Counted from the first letter of the stretch, positions 34,273 to 44,257 are shown. The stretch is DNA of 53,481 nucleotides from Candidatus Rokuibacteriota bacterium (GCA_016179965.1 JACPCF010000010.1:1-53481), one strand, 5' to 3'. The notes: generated by a model not told the origin, from the sequence alone. Made by a program: numbers and translations.

Positions 34273-34320
34273 CAAGCGCGGGATCGTGCAGTGGCCGGGC
34301 GGCCGTCGACTCGAGATCTC

Positions 34321-35349
34321 TCATTCGCGGTCCCCTTCCCGCCCCTCGCGCGCCAGCGCGGCCTCGGCGTCCAGGGCGGTCTTGATGTGCTCGTTCACGT
34401 TCAGCTCGACCCACTCGGCGGCCACCCGGATGGCGTTCTTGATCGCCTTTACCGGGGACGCGCCGTGGCAGACGATGCAGGCGCCGTTGATCCCGAGGAG
34501 GGGCGCGCCGCCCATCTCGGTGTAGTCCACGCGCCTCTTGAAGCGGGAGAAGGCCGGCTTCGACAGCAGCGCGCCCAGCTTGGAGGGAAGGTCGCGCGTC
34601 AGCTCCTGCTTGATCATGACCGCCAGCGTCTCCGCCAGGCTCTCCGAGATCTTGAGCGCCACGTTGCCGGTGAACCCGTCGGTGACCACCACGTCGCAGT
34701 TGCCGTTGTAGATGTCCCGGCCCTCGACGTTGCCGACGAAGTTCAGCGAGGAGACCCGGAGCTCCTCGAAGACCTCCCGCGTCAGGTCGGTCCCCTTCCC
34801 CTCCTCCTCGCCGATCGACAGCAGCCCCACGCGGGGATTGGGCTTGCCCAGGATGTCCCGGGCGTACACGTGCCCCATGACGGCGAACTGGATGAGCTGG
34901 CGCGGCTTGGGATCCACGTTGGCGCCGGCGTCGATGAGGACCGTGTAGCCGGTCAGGCTCGGCAGGACGACGGCGATGGCGGGACGGTCCACCCCGGGGA
35001 GCACCCCCAGCACGAACATCCCGATGGCCATGGCCGCGCCGGTGTTCCCCGCCGAGACGAAGGCGGCCGCCTCCCCTTCCTTCACAAGCTCCGCGGCCAC
35101 GCGGAGGGACGAGTCGCGCTTGCGGCGGAGCGCCTGCGAGGGCGACTCGCCCATGCCGACCACCTGGGAGGCGTGGTGGATCGTGAGCGGGAGGTTGGCG
35201 GCGTGGAGGCGGGCGATCTCGCGCTCGATGGCGGTCCGGTCGCCGACGAGCGCGACGGCCAGGCCATGCTCGTGGGCCGCGGCCACCGCCCCTTCCACGA
35301 CCACGGCCGGGCCGTAGTCTCCCCCCATGGCGTCGACGGCGATTCTCAT
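34321..35349 (-). CDS. plsX: Phosphate acyltransferase
   Basis: The 342-residue protein begins MRIAVDAMGGD, the hallmark of PlsX. It continues with SLRVAAELVKEGEAAAFVSA and later VVTDGFTGNVALK and GAPLLGINGACIVCHG. It makes acyl-phosphate from acyl-ACP for phospholipid synthesis. It stands between rpmF and fabH, the standard order. The start at 35349 is chosen by family length. Confidence 0.96.
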   Translation of the reverse strand: MRIAVDAMGGDYGPAVVVEGAVAAAHEHGLAVALVGDRTAIEREIARLHAANLPLTIHHASQVVGMGESPSQALRRKRDSSLRVAAELVKEGEAAAFVSAGNTGAAMAIGMFVLGVLPGVDRPAIAVVLPSLTGYTVLIDAGANVDPKPRQLIQFAVMGHVYARDILGKPNPRVGLLSIGEEEGKGTDLTREVFEELRVSSLNFVGNVEGRDIYNGNCDVVVTDGFTGNVALKISESLAETLAVMIKQELTRDLPSKLGALLSKPAFSRFKRRVDYTEMGGAPLLGINGACIVCHGASPVKAIKNAIRVAAEWVELNVNEHIKTALDAEAALAREGREGDRE

Positions 35350-35397
35350 CTGTCCGGATCTCCGAGCGGGCGCGACGCCCAAGAGACCGACGCGGAA

Positions 35398-35580
35398 CTA
35401 GGCCCCTTCGACCGAGAGGATCTCCCGCCCCTTGTAGTAGCCGCAGTGAGGGCAGACCCGGTGGGGCAGCTTCGTCTCCCGGCACTGGGGGCAGACGGAA
35501 AGCGTCGGGGCCGCGAGCTTGTAATGGGTCCGGCGCTTGCGGCCGCGGGTTTTTGAATGGCGTCGCTTGGGAAGGGCCAT
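35398..35580 (-). CDS. rpmF: 50S ribosomal protein L32
   Basis: The 60-residue basic protein starts [12 protein letters not shown] and has two zinc-binding pairs, Cys30/Cys33 and Cys43/Cys46. This is the zinc-containing form of L32. It sits between yceD and plsX, as in many bacteria. Confidence 0.97.
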   Translation of the reverse strand: MALPKRRHSKTRGRKRRTHYKLAAPTLSVCPQCRETKLPHRVCPHCGYYKGREILSVEGA

Positions 35581-35593
35581 GATCCGTTCGCTC

Positions 35594-36106
35594 CTATTGG
35601 CGAGTCAGTCGCTCCGCCAGGTCCTTGAGGGCGGCCAGCCGGGGGTCGGGCAGCCGGACCTCGCAGGCGCAGGGGGTGATGTTCCGGTTGCCGCCGCAGA
35701 CGGGACAGAGGCCGCGGCAGTCTTGCCGGCAGAGGGGCTTCATCGGAAGCCCCAGCTCGGTCTCGGTCCGCAGCAGCCGGTTCACGTCAAGGAGGTCATC
35801 GGCGTAAAAGTCCACCTCGAGAGCGTCGGGCGTGAGCTCGACTTCCTCGCCACGCGCCGGGCGCGGACAGTACCGCGTGTCCATCTGCGCCTGCACCTCG
35901 AAGGGAAACAGCTCGAGGCAGCGGCTGCAGGTTTGCGGCACCCGGGCGCGCATCCGTCCCCGCACCAGGACGTCGTTGCCGTCTTTCTCGACGAGGAGGG
36001 ACAGCCCCTCGAGGATCCAGGCCGGATCCTGGAAGGGGTGCGGGAACTCCGCCACCCCCTCGATCGAGAGGCCCTCCTCCGGGATTTCCGAGACTCGAAT
36101 GATCAT
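35594..36106 (-). CDS. yceD: YceD/DUF177-family protein
   Basis: The 170-residue protein has the family Cys pairs CSRCLELF (about 77-84) and [14 protein letters not shown] (about 129-142), which suggest metal binding. YceD homologs are almost always paired with rpmF; in plants they act in 23S rRNA accumulation. It is the first gene of the lipid cluster and lies 43 nt behind a consensus promoter start. Confidence 0.9.
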   Translation of the reverse strand: MIIRVSEIPEEGLSIEGVAEFPHPFQDPAWILEGLSLLVEKDGNDVLVRGRMRARVPQTCSRCLELFPFEVQAQMDTRYCPRPARGEEVELTPDALEVDFYADDLLDVNRLLRTETELGLPMKPLCRQDCRGLCPVCGGNRNITPCACEVRLPDPRLAALKDLAERLTRQ

Positions 36107-36155
36107 GCCGACGCCACTTAACCTTTTGTCAATAAAGAGATTTTCAAGTCGGCTC

Positions 36156-36185
36156 AGTATACGCGGCGCCGGCGCGGATTGTCAA
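36156..36185 (-). promoter_or_regulatory. Promoter of the yceD-rpmF-plsX-fab cluster
   Basis: On the minus strand TTGACA (36185-36180), an 18-nt spacer and TATACT (36161-36156) make a strong sigma-70 promoter. Transcription would begin near 36149, about 43 nt before the yceD ATG. The -35 lies back to back with the htpX promoter, only 7 bp apart. Confidence 0.8.
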
Positions 36186-36192
36186 GGCTCCC

Positions 36193-36221
36193 TTGACGCC
36201 TTGGGGACGGCCTGCTACGAT
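36193..36221 (+). promoter_or_regulatory. Promoter of htpX
   Basis: TTGACG (36193-36198), a 17-nt spacer and TACGAT (36216-36221) precede the ATG at 36242. A GGAGGG ribosome site lies between. It is divergent from and adjacent to the yceD promoter. No CIRCE or heat-shock-type element is visible. Confidence 0.75.
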
Positions 36222-36241
36222 TCGGGCGGAGGGAACGAGCC

Positions 36242-37087
36242 ATGTCGAATATGTTCAAGACCGCTTTGCTCCTGGCCGTCCTCACGGCCCTTCTGATCCT
36301 GATCGGAGGGGCCCTCGGGGGCCAGCAAGGAATGCTGGTGGCCTTCGTCCTGGCCCTGGCGATGAACCTTTTCAGCTACTGCTTCTCGGACAAGCTCGTG
36401 CTCGCCATGTACGGGGCCCAGCCGATCGAGGAATCCCGGGCCCCGGCCCTCTATCGGATCGTCCGCACCCTGGCGACGCGGGGCGGGATCCCCATGCCGC
36501 GCGTCTATCTGATCCCCACCCAGACGCCCAACGCCTTTGCGACCGGCCGGAATCCCCAGCATGCCGCCGTCGCCGTGACCGAGGGGATCATGAGGATCCT
36601 GGACGAGGAGGAGCTGGAGGGCGTCCTGGCCCACGAGCTCTCCCACGTGAAGAACCGGGATGTGCTGATCGCGACCATCGCCGCCACCCTGGCGGGCGCG
36701 ATCACCTACCTGGCCCACATGGCCCAGTGGGCGGCGATCTTCGGCGGGCGGCGGGACGACGAGGAAGAGGGCGGGGGCGCTTTCGGCGCGATCCTGATGG
36801 CGATCCTGGCGCCGATCGCGGCCCTGCTGATCCAGCTGGCCGTCTCGCGCGCCCGCGAGTTCCAGGCCGACGCCACCGGCGCCCGGCTCGCGGGCAGGCC
36901 CTGGGGGCTGGCCAAAGCGCTCGAGAAGCTCGAGATAGCCTCCAAGGCGCTGCCGATGGAGGCGAGTCCCGCGACGGCGCACCTCTTCATCGTCAACCCG
37001 CTGAGCGGCCAGTCGCTGCTCAGACTGTTCTCGACCCACCCGCCCATCGAGGAGCGGATCGCGCGCCTGCGCTCCCTGCGCGTCTGA
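36242..37087 (+). CDS. htpX: HtpX-type membrane M48 metalloprotease
   Basis: The 281-residue protein has two N-terminal membrane segments (7-26, 31-48), the zinc motif HELSH at 131-135 and third ligand Glu206 in REFQAD. Further membrane segments lie around 143-168 and 183-202. HtpX degrades damaged membrane proteins at the cytoplasmic face. Length and domain order are normal. Confidence 0.94.
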   Translation: MSNMFKTALLLAVLTALLILIGGALGGQQGMLVAFVLALAMNLFSYCFSDKLVLAMYGAQPIEESRAPALYRIVRTLATRGGIPMPRVYLIPTQTPNAFATGRNPQHAAVAVTEGIMRILDEEELEGVLAHELSHVKNRDVLIATIAATLAGAITYLAHMAQWAAIFGGRRDDEEEGGGAFGAILMAILAPIAALLIQLAVSRAREFQADATGARLAGRPWGLAKALEKLEIASKALPMEASPATAHLFIVNPLSGQSLLRLFSTHPPIEERIARLRSLRV

Positions 37088-37089
37088 CG

Positions 37090-37116
37090 ACCCGCGCCAC
37101 GTGAAGTGGCGCGGGT
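37090..37116 (+). repeat. Perfect 11-bp hairpin after htpX
   Basis: ACCCGCGCCAC pairs exactly with GTGGCGCGGGT across the loop GTGAA, 2 nt after the htpX stop. No T-tract follows. It may act as an mRNA 3'-end stabiliser or processing site. Confidence 0.6.
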
Positions 37117-37164
37117 GCCCGCAGTGGTTGCTCGCCTCCGCTCGCGCGTATGGTATTCGGGCAC

Positions 37165-37193
37165 GGGGAGCTCTCTGCAGGCTCCCCTTTCCT
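37165..37193 (+). terminator. Possible weak terminator before ccmA
   Basis: GGGGAGC/GCTCCCC forms a 7-bp stem with a 9-nt loop followed by TTTCCTG. The T-run is short, so termination would be partial. It lies 40 nt upstream of the ccmA ATG and is the only candidate end for the htpX transcript. Confidence 0.4.
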
Positions 37194-37232
37194 GTGATAG
37201 GATTTGGCCCTGAGCAGCCGCTGGCATCCAGA

Positions 37233-37985
37233 ATGACCCAGCATCCTTCCCTGTCCCAGACTCAGCGCGCCATCGACATCCAGGGGGTCCGGAAGGCATT
37301 CGGGGCGAATGCCGTCCTGGAGCAGGTGGATCTCGCCCTGGAGGCGGGCGAGGTGCTGGCGCTCCTGGGTGCGAACGGGGCGGGAAAGACGACGCTCGTC
37401 AAGATCCTGGCAACCCTGCTCCGTCCCTCCTCGGGAGGCGGCAGCGTGGTCGGGTTCGATCTGGTCAGGGAGGCGGAGGCGATCCGCCGGCGGATGGGGC
37501 TCCTGGCCCACGGCAGCTACGTCTACGAAGACCTCACCGCCGAAGAGAACCTCCGCTTCTGGGCCACCATGGCGGGACTCCCGGCCGATCCCGCCGCGCT
37601 CCGGAAGGCCCTCGCCGCGGCGGACCTGGAAGGGGTGGCCGGGGAGCGGGCCCGGACCTTTTCGAGCGGCATGAAGCAGCGGCTGACTCTCGCGCGCACC
37701 CTGCTCGGCGCCCCCCGACTCCTGCTCCTCGACGAGCCCTACGCCGGGCTCGACCAGCAGGGCAAGAAGTGGCTCGAGGAGGTGCTGCTAGACTTCAAGG
37801 TCAAGGGCGGGGCCGTGCTCATGGCCACTCACAGCTTCACCCGCGGGCTCGCCATCGCCGACCGGGTGGCGATCCTCGCGGGGGGGCGGATCGTGCTGAA
37901 CCGCCCCCGGGCCTCCCTGGACCTGGAAGAGCTCCGCCGCCTCTACGCCCTCGCCACCGAGGACTTCTCGGAGGGGGCGACATGA
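37233..37985 (+). CDS. ccmA: Cytochrome c biogenesis ABC ATPase CcmA
   Basis: The 250-residue ATPase has Walker A GANGAGKTT at 46-54, signature FSSGMKQRL and Walker B LLLLDEP. It lacks a TOBE domain, as expected for CcmA. With CcmB it powers release of holo-CcmE from CcmC/D. The start ATG 37233 follows from family length; no strong ribosome site is seen. Its stop overlaps an ATG that was the ancestral ccmB start and now opens a short duplicated frame. Confidence 0.92.
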   Translation: MTQHPSLSQTQRAIDIQGVRKAFGANAVLEQVDLALEAGEVLALLGANGAGKTTLVKILATLLRPSSGGGSVVGFDLVREAEAIRRRMGLLAHGSYVYEDLTAEENLRFWATMAGLPADPAALRKALAAADLEGVAGERARTFSSGMKQRLTLARTLLGAPRLLLLDEPYAGLDQQGKKWLEEVLLDFKVKGGAVLMATHSFTRGLAIADRVAILAGGRIVLNRPRASLDLEELRRLYALATEDFSEGAT

Positions 37986-38110
37986 GCTTCGCGCGTCGCG
38001 CCTGGATCGTCCTCTGGAAGGACCACCTCTCACCCGGAGGGGGGCTCACGCCCCCCTTCCGGACCTCCCCCCAGGATTGCGCGGGCGAAGCCCGCGCTCG
38101 AACGGCATGA
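37982..38110 (+). pseudogene. Duplicated ccmB 5' end fused to a repeat (42-codon frame)
   Basis: ATG 37982 overlaps the ccmA stop (ATGA), and the first 14 codons (MSFARRAWIVLWKD) are identical in protein to the true ccmB start at 38107. At DNA level the 42-nt copies differ at two silent positions. The frame then reads through the inserted repeat and ends in a TGA that itself overlaps the intact ccmB ATG. A repeat has therefore been placed inside ccmB with duplication of the 5' end. The resulting short frame keeps translational coupling from ccmA to ccmB. Confidence 0.85.
38030..38102 (+). repeat. Dispersed two-hairpin repeat, copy A (in ccmA-ccmB junction)
   Basis: It has a first hairpin GGAGGGGGGC-TCAC-GCCCCCCTTCC (38036-38059), a spacer GGACCTCCCCCCAGGATT and a second exact hairpin GCGCGGGC-GAA-GCCCGCGC (38079-38097), ending CTCGAA. 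Its reverse complement aligns to 42007-42081 along nearly its full length with only scattered mismatches. Confidence 0.88.
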
Positions 38111-38784
38111 GCTTTGCGCGCCGCGCCTGGATCGTCCTCTGGAAGGACCTCCTGACCGAGCGGCGGAGCAAGGAGAGCCTGAACGCCCTCTTCTTCTTCG
38201 CGCTCCTGCTCCTCTTTCTCTTCGAGTTCGCCCTCGGCCCCGACCGCGAGCGGCTCACCGCGGCGCTGCCCGGCCTGCTCTGGCTCGGCTTCATCCTGGC
38301 GGGGCTCCTGGGGCTTGGGCGAACTTTCCTCGTGGAGAGGGAGAATGACTGCTGGGAGGGGCTCCTGCTGACGCCGGGCGACAAGGGCGCCATCTACCTG
38401 GGAAAGCTCGCGGTCAATTTTCTCCTCATGGCCGCCGTGGCGATCGTGCTCCTGGGGCTCTTCGGGATTTTCTACAACGTTGACCTCTGGGCGTCGCTGG
38501 CGCCGCTCTCGGTCGTCATCTTTCTCGGCACGGTGGGCCTGGCCGCGGTGGGAACGCTCTTCGGCGCGATGACCAGTCAGGTCAGGGCGCGCGAGCTGCT
38601 CTTCCCCCTCTTGCTCCTGCCGGTCCAGGTGCCTGTGCTCCTGGGCACGGTGAAGGCCACAGAGGCGGTGCTCCAGGGGCTGGCCCTCGCCGAGGTGGCC
38701 CACTGGCTCAAGCTCCTCGCCGCCGCCGACCTCGTCTACCTGGTGGTGGGGATTCTCACCTTCGAGTTCGTATTGGAGGCGTAA
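38107..38784 (+). CDS. ccmB: Heme exporter membrane protein CcmB
   Basis: The 225-residue protein has six hydrophobic segments and the family stretch GRTFLVERENDCWEGLLLTP. It is the membrane partner of CcmA. Start ATG 38107 is coupled to the preceding short frame by ATGA overlap. Length is normal for CcmB, so the insertion upstream has not damaged this copy. Confidence 0.92.
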   Translation: MSFARRAWIVLWKDLLTERRSKESLNALFFFALLLLFLFEFALGPDRERLTAALPGLLWLGFILAGLLGLGRTFLVERENDCWEGLLLTPGDKGAIYLGKLAVNFLLMAAVAIVLLGLFGIFYNVDLWASLAPLSVVIFLGTVGLAAVGTLFGAMTSQVRARELLFPLLLLPVQVPVLLGTVKATEAVLQGLALAEVAHWLKLLAAADLVYLVVGILTFEFVLEA

Positions 38785-38787
38785 CGC

Positions 38788-39435
38788 ATGACGCGATGGC
38801 TCGGCTGGCTGGCGGCGCTGGGTCTCCTGGCGGGGCTCGCGATGGGATTCGGCTACGCCCCCAAGGACGCCGTCCAGGGCAACGTCCAGCGCATCATGTA
38901 CGTCCATGTCCCCTCGATCCTCACGGCCTACGCGGCCTTCGGGCTCGTCCTCGTGGCCAGCCTGGGGTACCTCTTCACGCGCCGCGCGGGGTGGGACCGC
39001 CTGGCCCACGCCGCCGGGGAGATCGGGGTCGTCTTCACCGGCCTCACGCTGGTCTCCGGCTCAATCTGGGGGAAGCCGACGTGGGGAACGTGGTGGACCT
39101 GGGACGCGCGCCTGACCTCCACGGCCATCCTCTTTCTGGTCTACGTCGGCTACCTGCTGCTGCGCGGCATGGTGGAGGATCTGGAGCGCGGCGCCCGGTA
39201 CGCCGCTGTGGTCGGGATCCTCGGGGCCGTGAACATCCCGATCGTCCACTTCTCCGTCCTCTGGTGGCGCACCCTCCATCAGCCCCCCACGATCCTGACC
39301 CCGGAGAAGGCGCCCATCTCCTCCGCCATCGCCCTGGCGCTGATGGTCAACTGGATCGCGTTCACCCTCCTCTTCGCGTACTTCCTCGGCAAGCGCCTGG
39401 CCCTGCGCCGGCTTGAGGAGGAGATCCGTGCCTGA
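38788..39435 (+). CDS. ccmC: Heme handling protein CcmC
   Basis: The 215-residue protein has six membrane segments and the tryptophan-rich WWD motif KPTWGTWWTWDARLTS between segments 3 and 4. Conserved periplasmic His residues lie in YVHVPS and IPIVHFSVLWW. CcmC loads heme on CcmE. The stop is overlapped by the small ccmD frame. Confidence 0.93.
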   Translation: MTRWLGWLAALGLLAGLAMGFGYAPKDAVQGNVQRIMYVHVPSILTAYAAFGLVLVASLGYLFTRRAGWDRLAHAAGEIGVVFTGLTLVSGSIWGKPTWGTWWTWDARLTSTAILFLVYVGYLLLRGMVEDLERGARYAAVVGILGAVNIPIVHFSVLWWRTLHQPPTILTPEKAPISSAIALALMVNWIAFTLLFAYFLGKRLALRRLEEEIRA

Positions 39436-39565
39436 CCACTGGGGGTTCGTGTTCGCCGCCTACGGGATCACCGCGGTGGTCCTCTTCGGCTACTGGCGGC
39501 GCCTGATCCGGCGCGGGGCCGAGCTCCGGGCTGTCCGGGCGCGGCGGGAGCAGAAGGGCGCATGA
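39428..39565 (+). CDS. ccmD: CcmD-like small membrane protein
   Basis: This 45-residue protein starts at GTG 39428, 8 nt inside ccmC, and stops at TGA overlapping the ccmE ATG. It begins PDHWGFVFAAYGITAVVLFG, a single membrane segment after an aromatic start, followed by a basic tail (YWRRLIRRG...RARREQ). This is the CcmD pattern in size, topology and position. CcmD stabilises the CcmC-CcmE complex. Confidence 0.85.
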   Translation: MPDHWGFVFAAYGITAVVLFGYWRRLIRRGAELRAVRARREQKGA

Positions 39566-40007
39566 ACCGGCGGGGAAAGTTCTTGCTGGGGGGCGGCGTG
39601 ATCGTGGCGGCCCTCGCCTACATGATCTACGCGGGGGTGAGCCAGTCGGTGGTGTACTTCGTCACGCCGAGCGAGCTGCGGGCCCAGCCGGTGGCGGGCA
39701 AGGCCTACCGGCTCGGCGGGATGGTGCAGCCGGGCTCCCTCAAGTGGGAGCCGCGGAGCCTCGACCTCTCCTTCACCCTCTCGGACGGCAAGGCCGCCGT
39801 CCCCGTCAGGCACAAGGGCACCCCGCCCGACCTCTTCGCGGAGGGTCGGGGCGCCGTGGTCGAAGGCACGTGGACCAGCGACGGCTACTTCAAGGCCTCG
39901 CTCATCATGGCCAAGCACTCCGAGGAGTACAAGGCGCCCCAGGGGGCCGAGTCCCAGGCCGGCTACAAGGAGCTCCTGAGGACGCTCAAGGGCCAGCCAG
40001 GGAATCC

Positions 40008-40011
<4 letters not shown>
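39562..40011 (+). CDS. ccmE: Heme chaperone CcmE
   Basis: The 149-residue protein has an N-terminal membrane anchor (8-24) and a beta-barrel domain. Heme-binding His119 and Tyr123 lie in AKHSEEY, matching the His-x3-Tyr site that binds heme covalently. It is overlapped at both ends by 4 nt with ccmD and ccmF. Confidence 0.94.
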
Positions 40012-41951
<1,940 letters not shown>

Positions 41952-41955
41952 GCGT

Positions 41956-42612
41956 ATGGCTGCGCGACCCGTCTGGGAGAGTCACGCGGAGGTGGGTTCG
42001 GACGCGTCCGAGCGCGGGCTTGGCCCGCGCAACCCTCCGGGGGGAGGCATCGGAAGGGGGGCGAAGCCCCCCTCCGAGGGAATTTGGCGCTGGGGCAAGT
42101 GGGCGATCCCGCTCGCCGTGGTCCCGCTCCTGATCCTCCTGGCCTACGGCTTCAGGACGGACCCCCGCGCGATCCCCTCCCCGCTCGTGGGAAGGGCCGC
42201 GGCGCCGTTCTCCATCACGCTCTTCAGCGGCGGCAGCCTGAGCCTCGACGAGCTCAAGGGCAAGGTGGTCGTGGTGAACTTCTGGGCGTCCTGGTGCTAC
42301 CCGGCGTGCTACGAGGAGGCGCCGGGTCTCGAGCGCGGGTGGCGCGCGTACAGGGATCGCGGAGTCGTGGTGGTCGGCGTGGACATCCAGGACACCGAGG
42401 AGGCGGCCCGCAAGTTCATGCGGCAGTTCTCACTCACCTTCCCCAACGGCCCGGACCCGGCGGGCAGGATCTCGGTGGACTACGGGGTGTACGGGGTGCC
42501 CGAGACCTTCTTCATCGACCGGAGCGGCCGCATCAGGAAGAAGCACGTCGGCGCCGTTACCGAGGCGGTATTCACCGGCGAGGTCGAGCGCCTGCTGAAG
42601 GAGCCCTCGTGA
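41956..42612 (+). CDS. ccmG: CcmG/ResA-type thioredoxin with CxxxC site and repeat-encoded N-terminus
   Basis: The 218-residue protein has one membrane anchor (49-65) and a thioredoxin-fold domain (about 80-218) with cis-Pro in GVPETFF. The redox site reads NFWASWCYPACYEEAP: Cys114 and Cys118 are separated by three residues, not two as in WCxPC. Residues 18-42 (Gly/Pro/Arg-rich, between SDA and IWRWGKW) are encoded entirely by a copy of the dispersed repeat, inserted in frame before the anchor. Its role is to keep apocytochrome or CcmH thiols reduced. Confidence 0.9.
   Translation: MAARPVWESHAEVGSDASERGLGPRNPPGGGIGRGAKPPSEGIWRWGKWAIPLAVVPLLILLAYGFRTDPRAIPSPLVGRAAAPFSITLFSGGSLSLDELKGKVVVVNFWASWCYPACYEEAPGLERGWRAYRDRGVVVVGVDIQDTEEAARKFMRQFSLTFPNGPDPAGRISVDYGVYGVPETFFIDRSGRIRKKHVGAVTEAVFTGEVERLLKEPS
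42007..42081 (-). repeat. Dispersed two-hairpin repeat, copy B, inside the ccmG coding sequence
   Basis: In plus sense it reads an exact hairpin GCGCGGGC-TTG-GCCCGCGC (42012-42030), a spacer AACCCTCCGGGGGGAGGCAT and a second hairpin GGAAGGGGGGC-GAA-GCCCCCCTCC (42052-42075). It is inverted relative to copy A. The length keeps the ccmG frame open. Confidence 0.88.
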
Positions 42613-43067
42613 GGCGCGCGGCACTCCTGCCGATCCTCCTCCTGCCGCTCCTCGCGTGGGCAGCGCCCCCGGCGGGCTCGGTGAACGAAGACACCGTCCG
42701 CCAGATCGCCGCCGAGCTCCGCTGCGTGGTCTGCCAGAACCTCTCGGTGGCCGACTCCCCCTCGGAGATGGCCAACCAGATGCGGGGGATCATCCGCGAG
42801 CGCCTCCAGGCCGGCGACACGCCCGAGCAGGTGGTCGCCTACTTCGTTGACAAGTACGGCGAATGGATCCTCCTCTCGCCGCGCCCCCGGGGGTTCAACC
42901 TCCTGGTCTGGGTCCTCCCGTTCGCCGGGATCGGCGTCGGCCTCGTGGCCGTCCTCCTCCTGGCCCGGCGCTGGAGCCGGCGCGCGGCGTCTGAACCCGT
43001 GGCCGAGGCGATCGACGCTGCCACGCGCGAGAGGATCCGGCGCGAGATGGCGGAGCTGGAACCGTGA
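42609..43067 (+). CDS. ccmH: Apocytochrome c thiol oxidoreductase CcmH/CcmL
   Basis: The 152-residue protein has a GTG start overlapping the ccmG stop. A signal peptide spans about 1-19. The thiol motif is LRCVVCQNLSVADS (Cys39/Cys42), and a membrane segment lies at about 99-120. The LRCxxCQ motif is diagnostic. It receives and presents apocytochrome c to CcmF. Confidence 0.94.
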   Translation: MRRAALLPILLLPLLAWAAPPAGSVNEDTVRQIAAELRCVVCQNLSVADSPSEMANQMRGIIRERLQAGDTPEQVVAYFVDKYGEWILLSPRPRGFNLLVWVLPFAGIGVGLVAVLLLARRWSRRAASEPVAEAIDAATRERIRREMAELEP

Positions 43068-43999
43068 CCGTCTGGGGCGTCGTCGCGATCGTGGTCATCG
43101 CGCTGCCGGCGCTGGCCTTCATCCTCTGGCCGCTGCTCCGGAGAGGAACCGCGCCAGGCGGAATCCTCCCGATTCCTCAGGACCGCAGGGACGAGCTCGA
43201 CGAGGAGAAGCGGGCCATCTACCGGGCGCTCAAGGAGCTCGAGTTCGACTATCAGGCGGGGCACCTCTCCGAGGACGATTACGCCGAGCTCAGGTCGCGC
43301 TACGAGGGGCGGGCTGCCCAGGTCCTGAAAGAGCTGGACGCCCTTCCTCCCCGGCCCGAGAAGGCCGAGCCGCGCGGGGCGAAGCGCGACGCGGTGGCCC
43401 CCCCGGCGCGAGGGTGGACCCGGAGCCCCATGACCCTGATCGTCGGCGCCACCGTCCTCGTCCTCTTCGGCCTGACTCTTGGGTTGGGCGTGGCCCGCTA
43501 CACCGAGCCGGACAGGACGATGGTGCCGGAAGGAAGCCGCCTGCCCGTAACGATTGAGGCTCCCCAGGCATTCGGCACGATGCCAGCGACGGATCCATCC
43601 CGGCCGATCCCTCCCGAGGTCTTTCGGGGCATGCTGGACGCGGCCCACCAAGCGTTGGACGCGGGACAGTACCAGCAGGCCATCGCGGCCTACCAGGCCG
43701 TCCTCAAGCGCGATCCGAAGAACGTCGAGGCCATCACCCACCTCGGCGTCATCCTCTCGATCGCGGGCCACGACGACAGCGCGCTCGAGGCCTTCGACAA
43801 GGCCCTCGCCATCGACCCCAACTACATCCACGCCCACTGGGACAAGGCCCGGGTCCTGTACGAGTCGAAGAAGGACTATAAGGCTACGATCCAGGCCCTG
43901 GAGAAGTTCGTCGCCCTCACGCCGGGCGGCGAGGACCGGGAGCGCGCCCTCCGGATGATCCAGGACGCCAAAGGGCAGCTCGGCAAGTCCAAACCGTAG
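43064..43999 (+). CDS. ccmI: CcmI-like TPR protein of cytochrome c maturation
   Basis: The 311-residue protein has a GTG start in a GTGA overlap. It has membrane segments at 3-24 and about 124-145 with a cytosolic helical loop between (ELDEEKRAIYRALKELEFDY). A periplasmic TPR region follows (about 195-300). This matches the two-part CcmI architecture, which binds apocytochrome c and recruits it to CcmFH. It is the last gene of the operon. Confidence 0.85.
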   Translation: MTVWGVVAIVVIALPALAFILWPLLRRGTAPGGILPIPQDRRDELDEEKRAIYRALKELEFDYQAGHLSEDDYAELRSRYEGRAAQVLKELDALPPRPEKAEPRGAKRDAVAPPARGWTRSPMTLIVGATVLVLFGLTLGLGVARYTEPDRTMVPEGSRLPVTIEAPQAFGTMPATDPSRPIPPEVFRGMLDAAHQALDAGQYQQAIAAYQAVLKRDPKNVEAITHLGVILSIAGHDDSALEAFDKALAIDPNYIHAHWDKARVLYESKKDYKATIQALEKFVALTPGGEDRERALRMIQDAKGQLGKSKP

Positions 44000-44014
44000 G
44001 CGCGCCCCTGCCAC

Positions 44015-44254
44015 TTATGAGGCGGTTTTGAGGAGAACCTTCTCCAGCGGCTTGGGCAAATCGATCGCGAAGAATCGATCTGCGGAATACCCGTAGTCCT
44101 CGCCACTCTCGTCGATAATTCGCAGGTATCCATGCCTTGCCGCCTGTTGATCGGGGATGACGCGATAGAGCTTCCCGACCTCAAGTGAGGCCTCGTAGCC
44201 CTTGTTCCTGATGCACACCGCGAAGCGAACTTGCAATCTGTCTTGTCTTCTCAT
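44015..44254 (-). CDS. Small unknown protein of a lower-G+C island
   Basis: This 79-residue, beta-rich protein has RFAVCIRNKGYEASLEVGKL, then YRVIPDQQAARHG and a C-terminal LPKPLEKVLL. I do not recognise a named family. Strand-rich small proteins of this type often sit beside toxin-antitoxin or regulatory genes. It lies 3 nt after the next gene and its base composition is clearly less G+C-rich than its neighbours. Confidence 0.7.
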   Translation of the reverse strand: MRRQDRLQVRFAVCIRNKGYEASLEVGKLYRVIPDQQAARHGYLRIIDESGEDYGYSADRFFAIDLPKPLEKVLLKTAS

Positions 44255-44257
44255 GTC

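Noticed and set aside
37090-37116. Intrinsic terminator directly after htpX
   Set aside because: The 11-bp hairpin is perfect but is followed by GCCCGCAG with no T-tract, so I list it only as a stem-loop.
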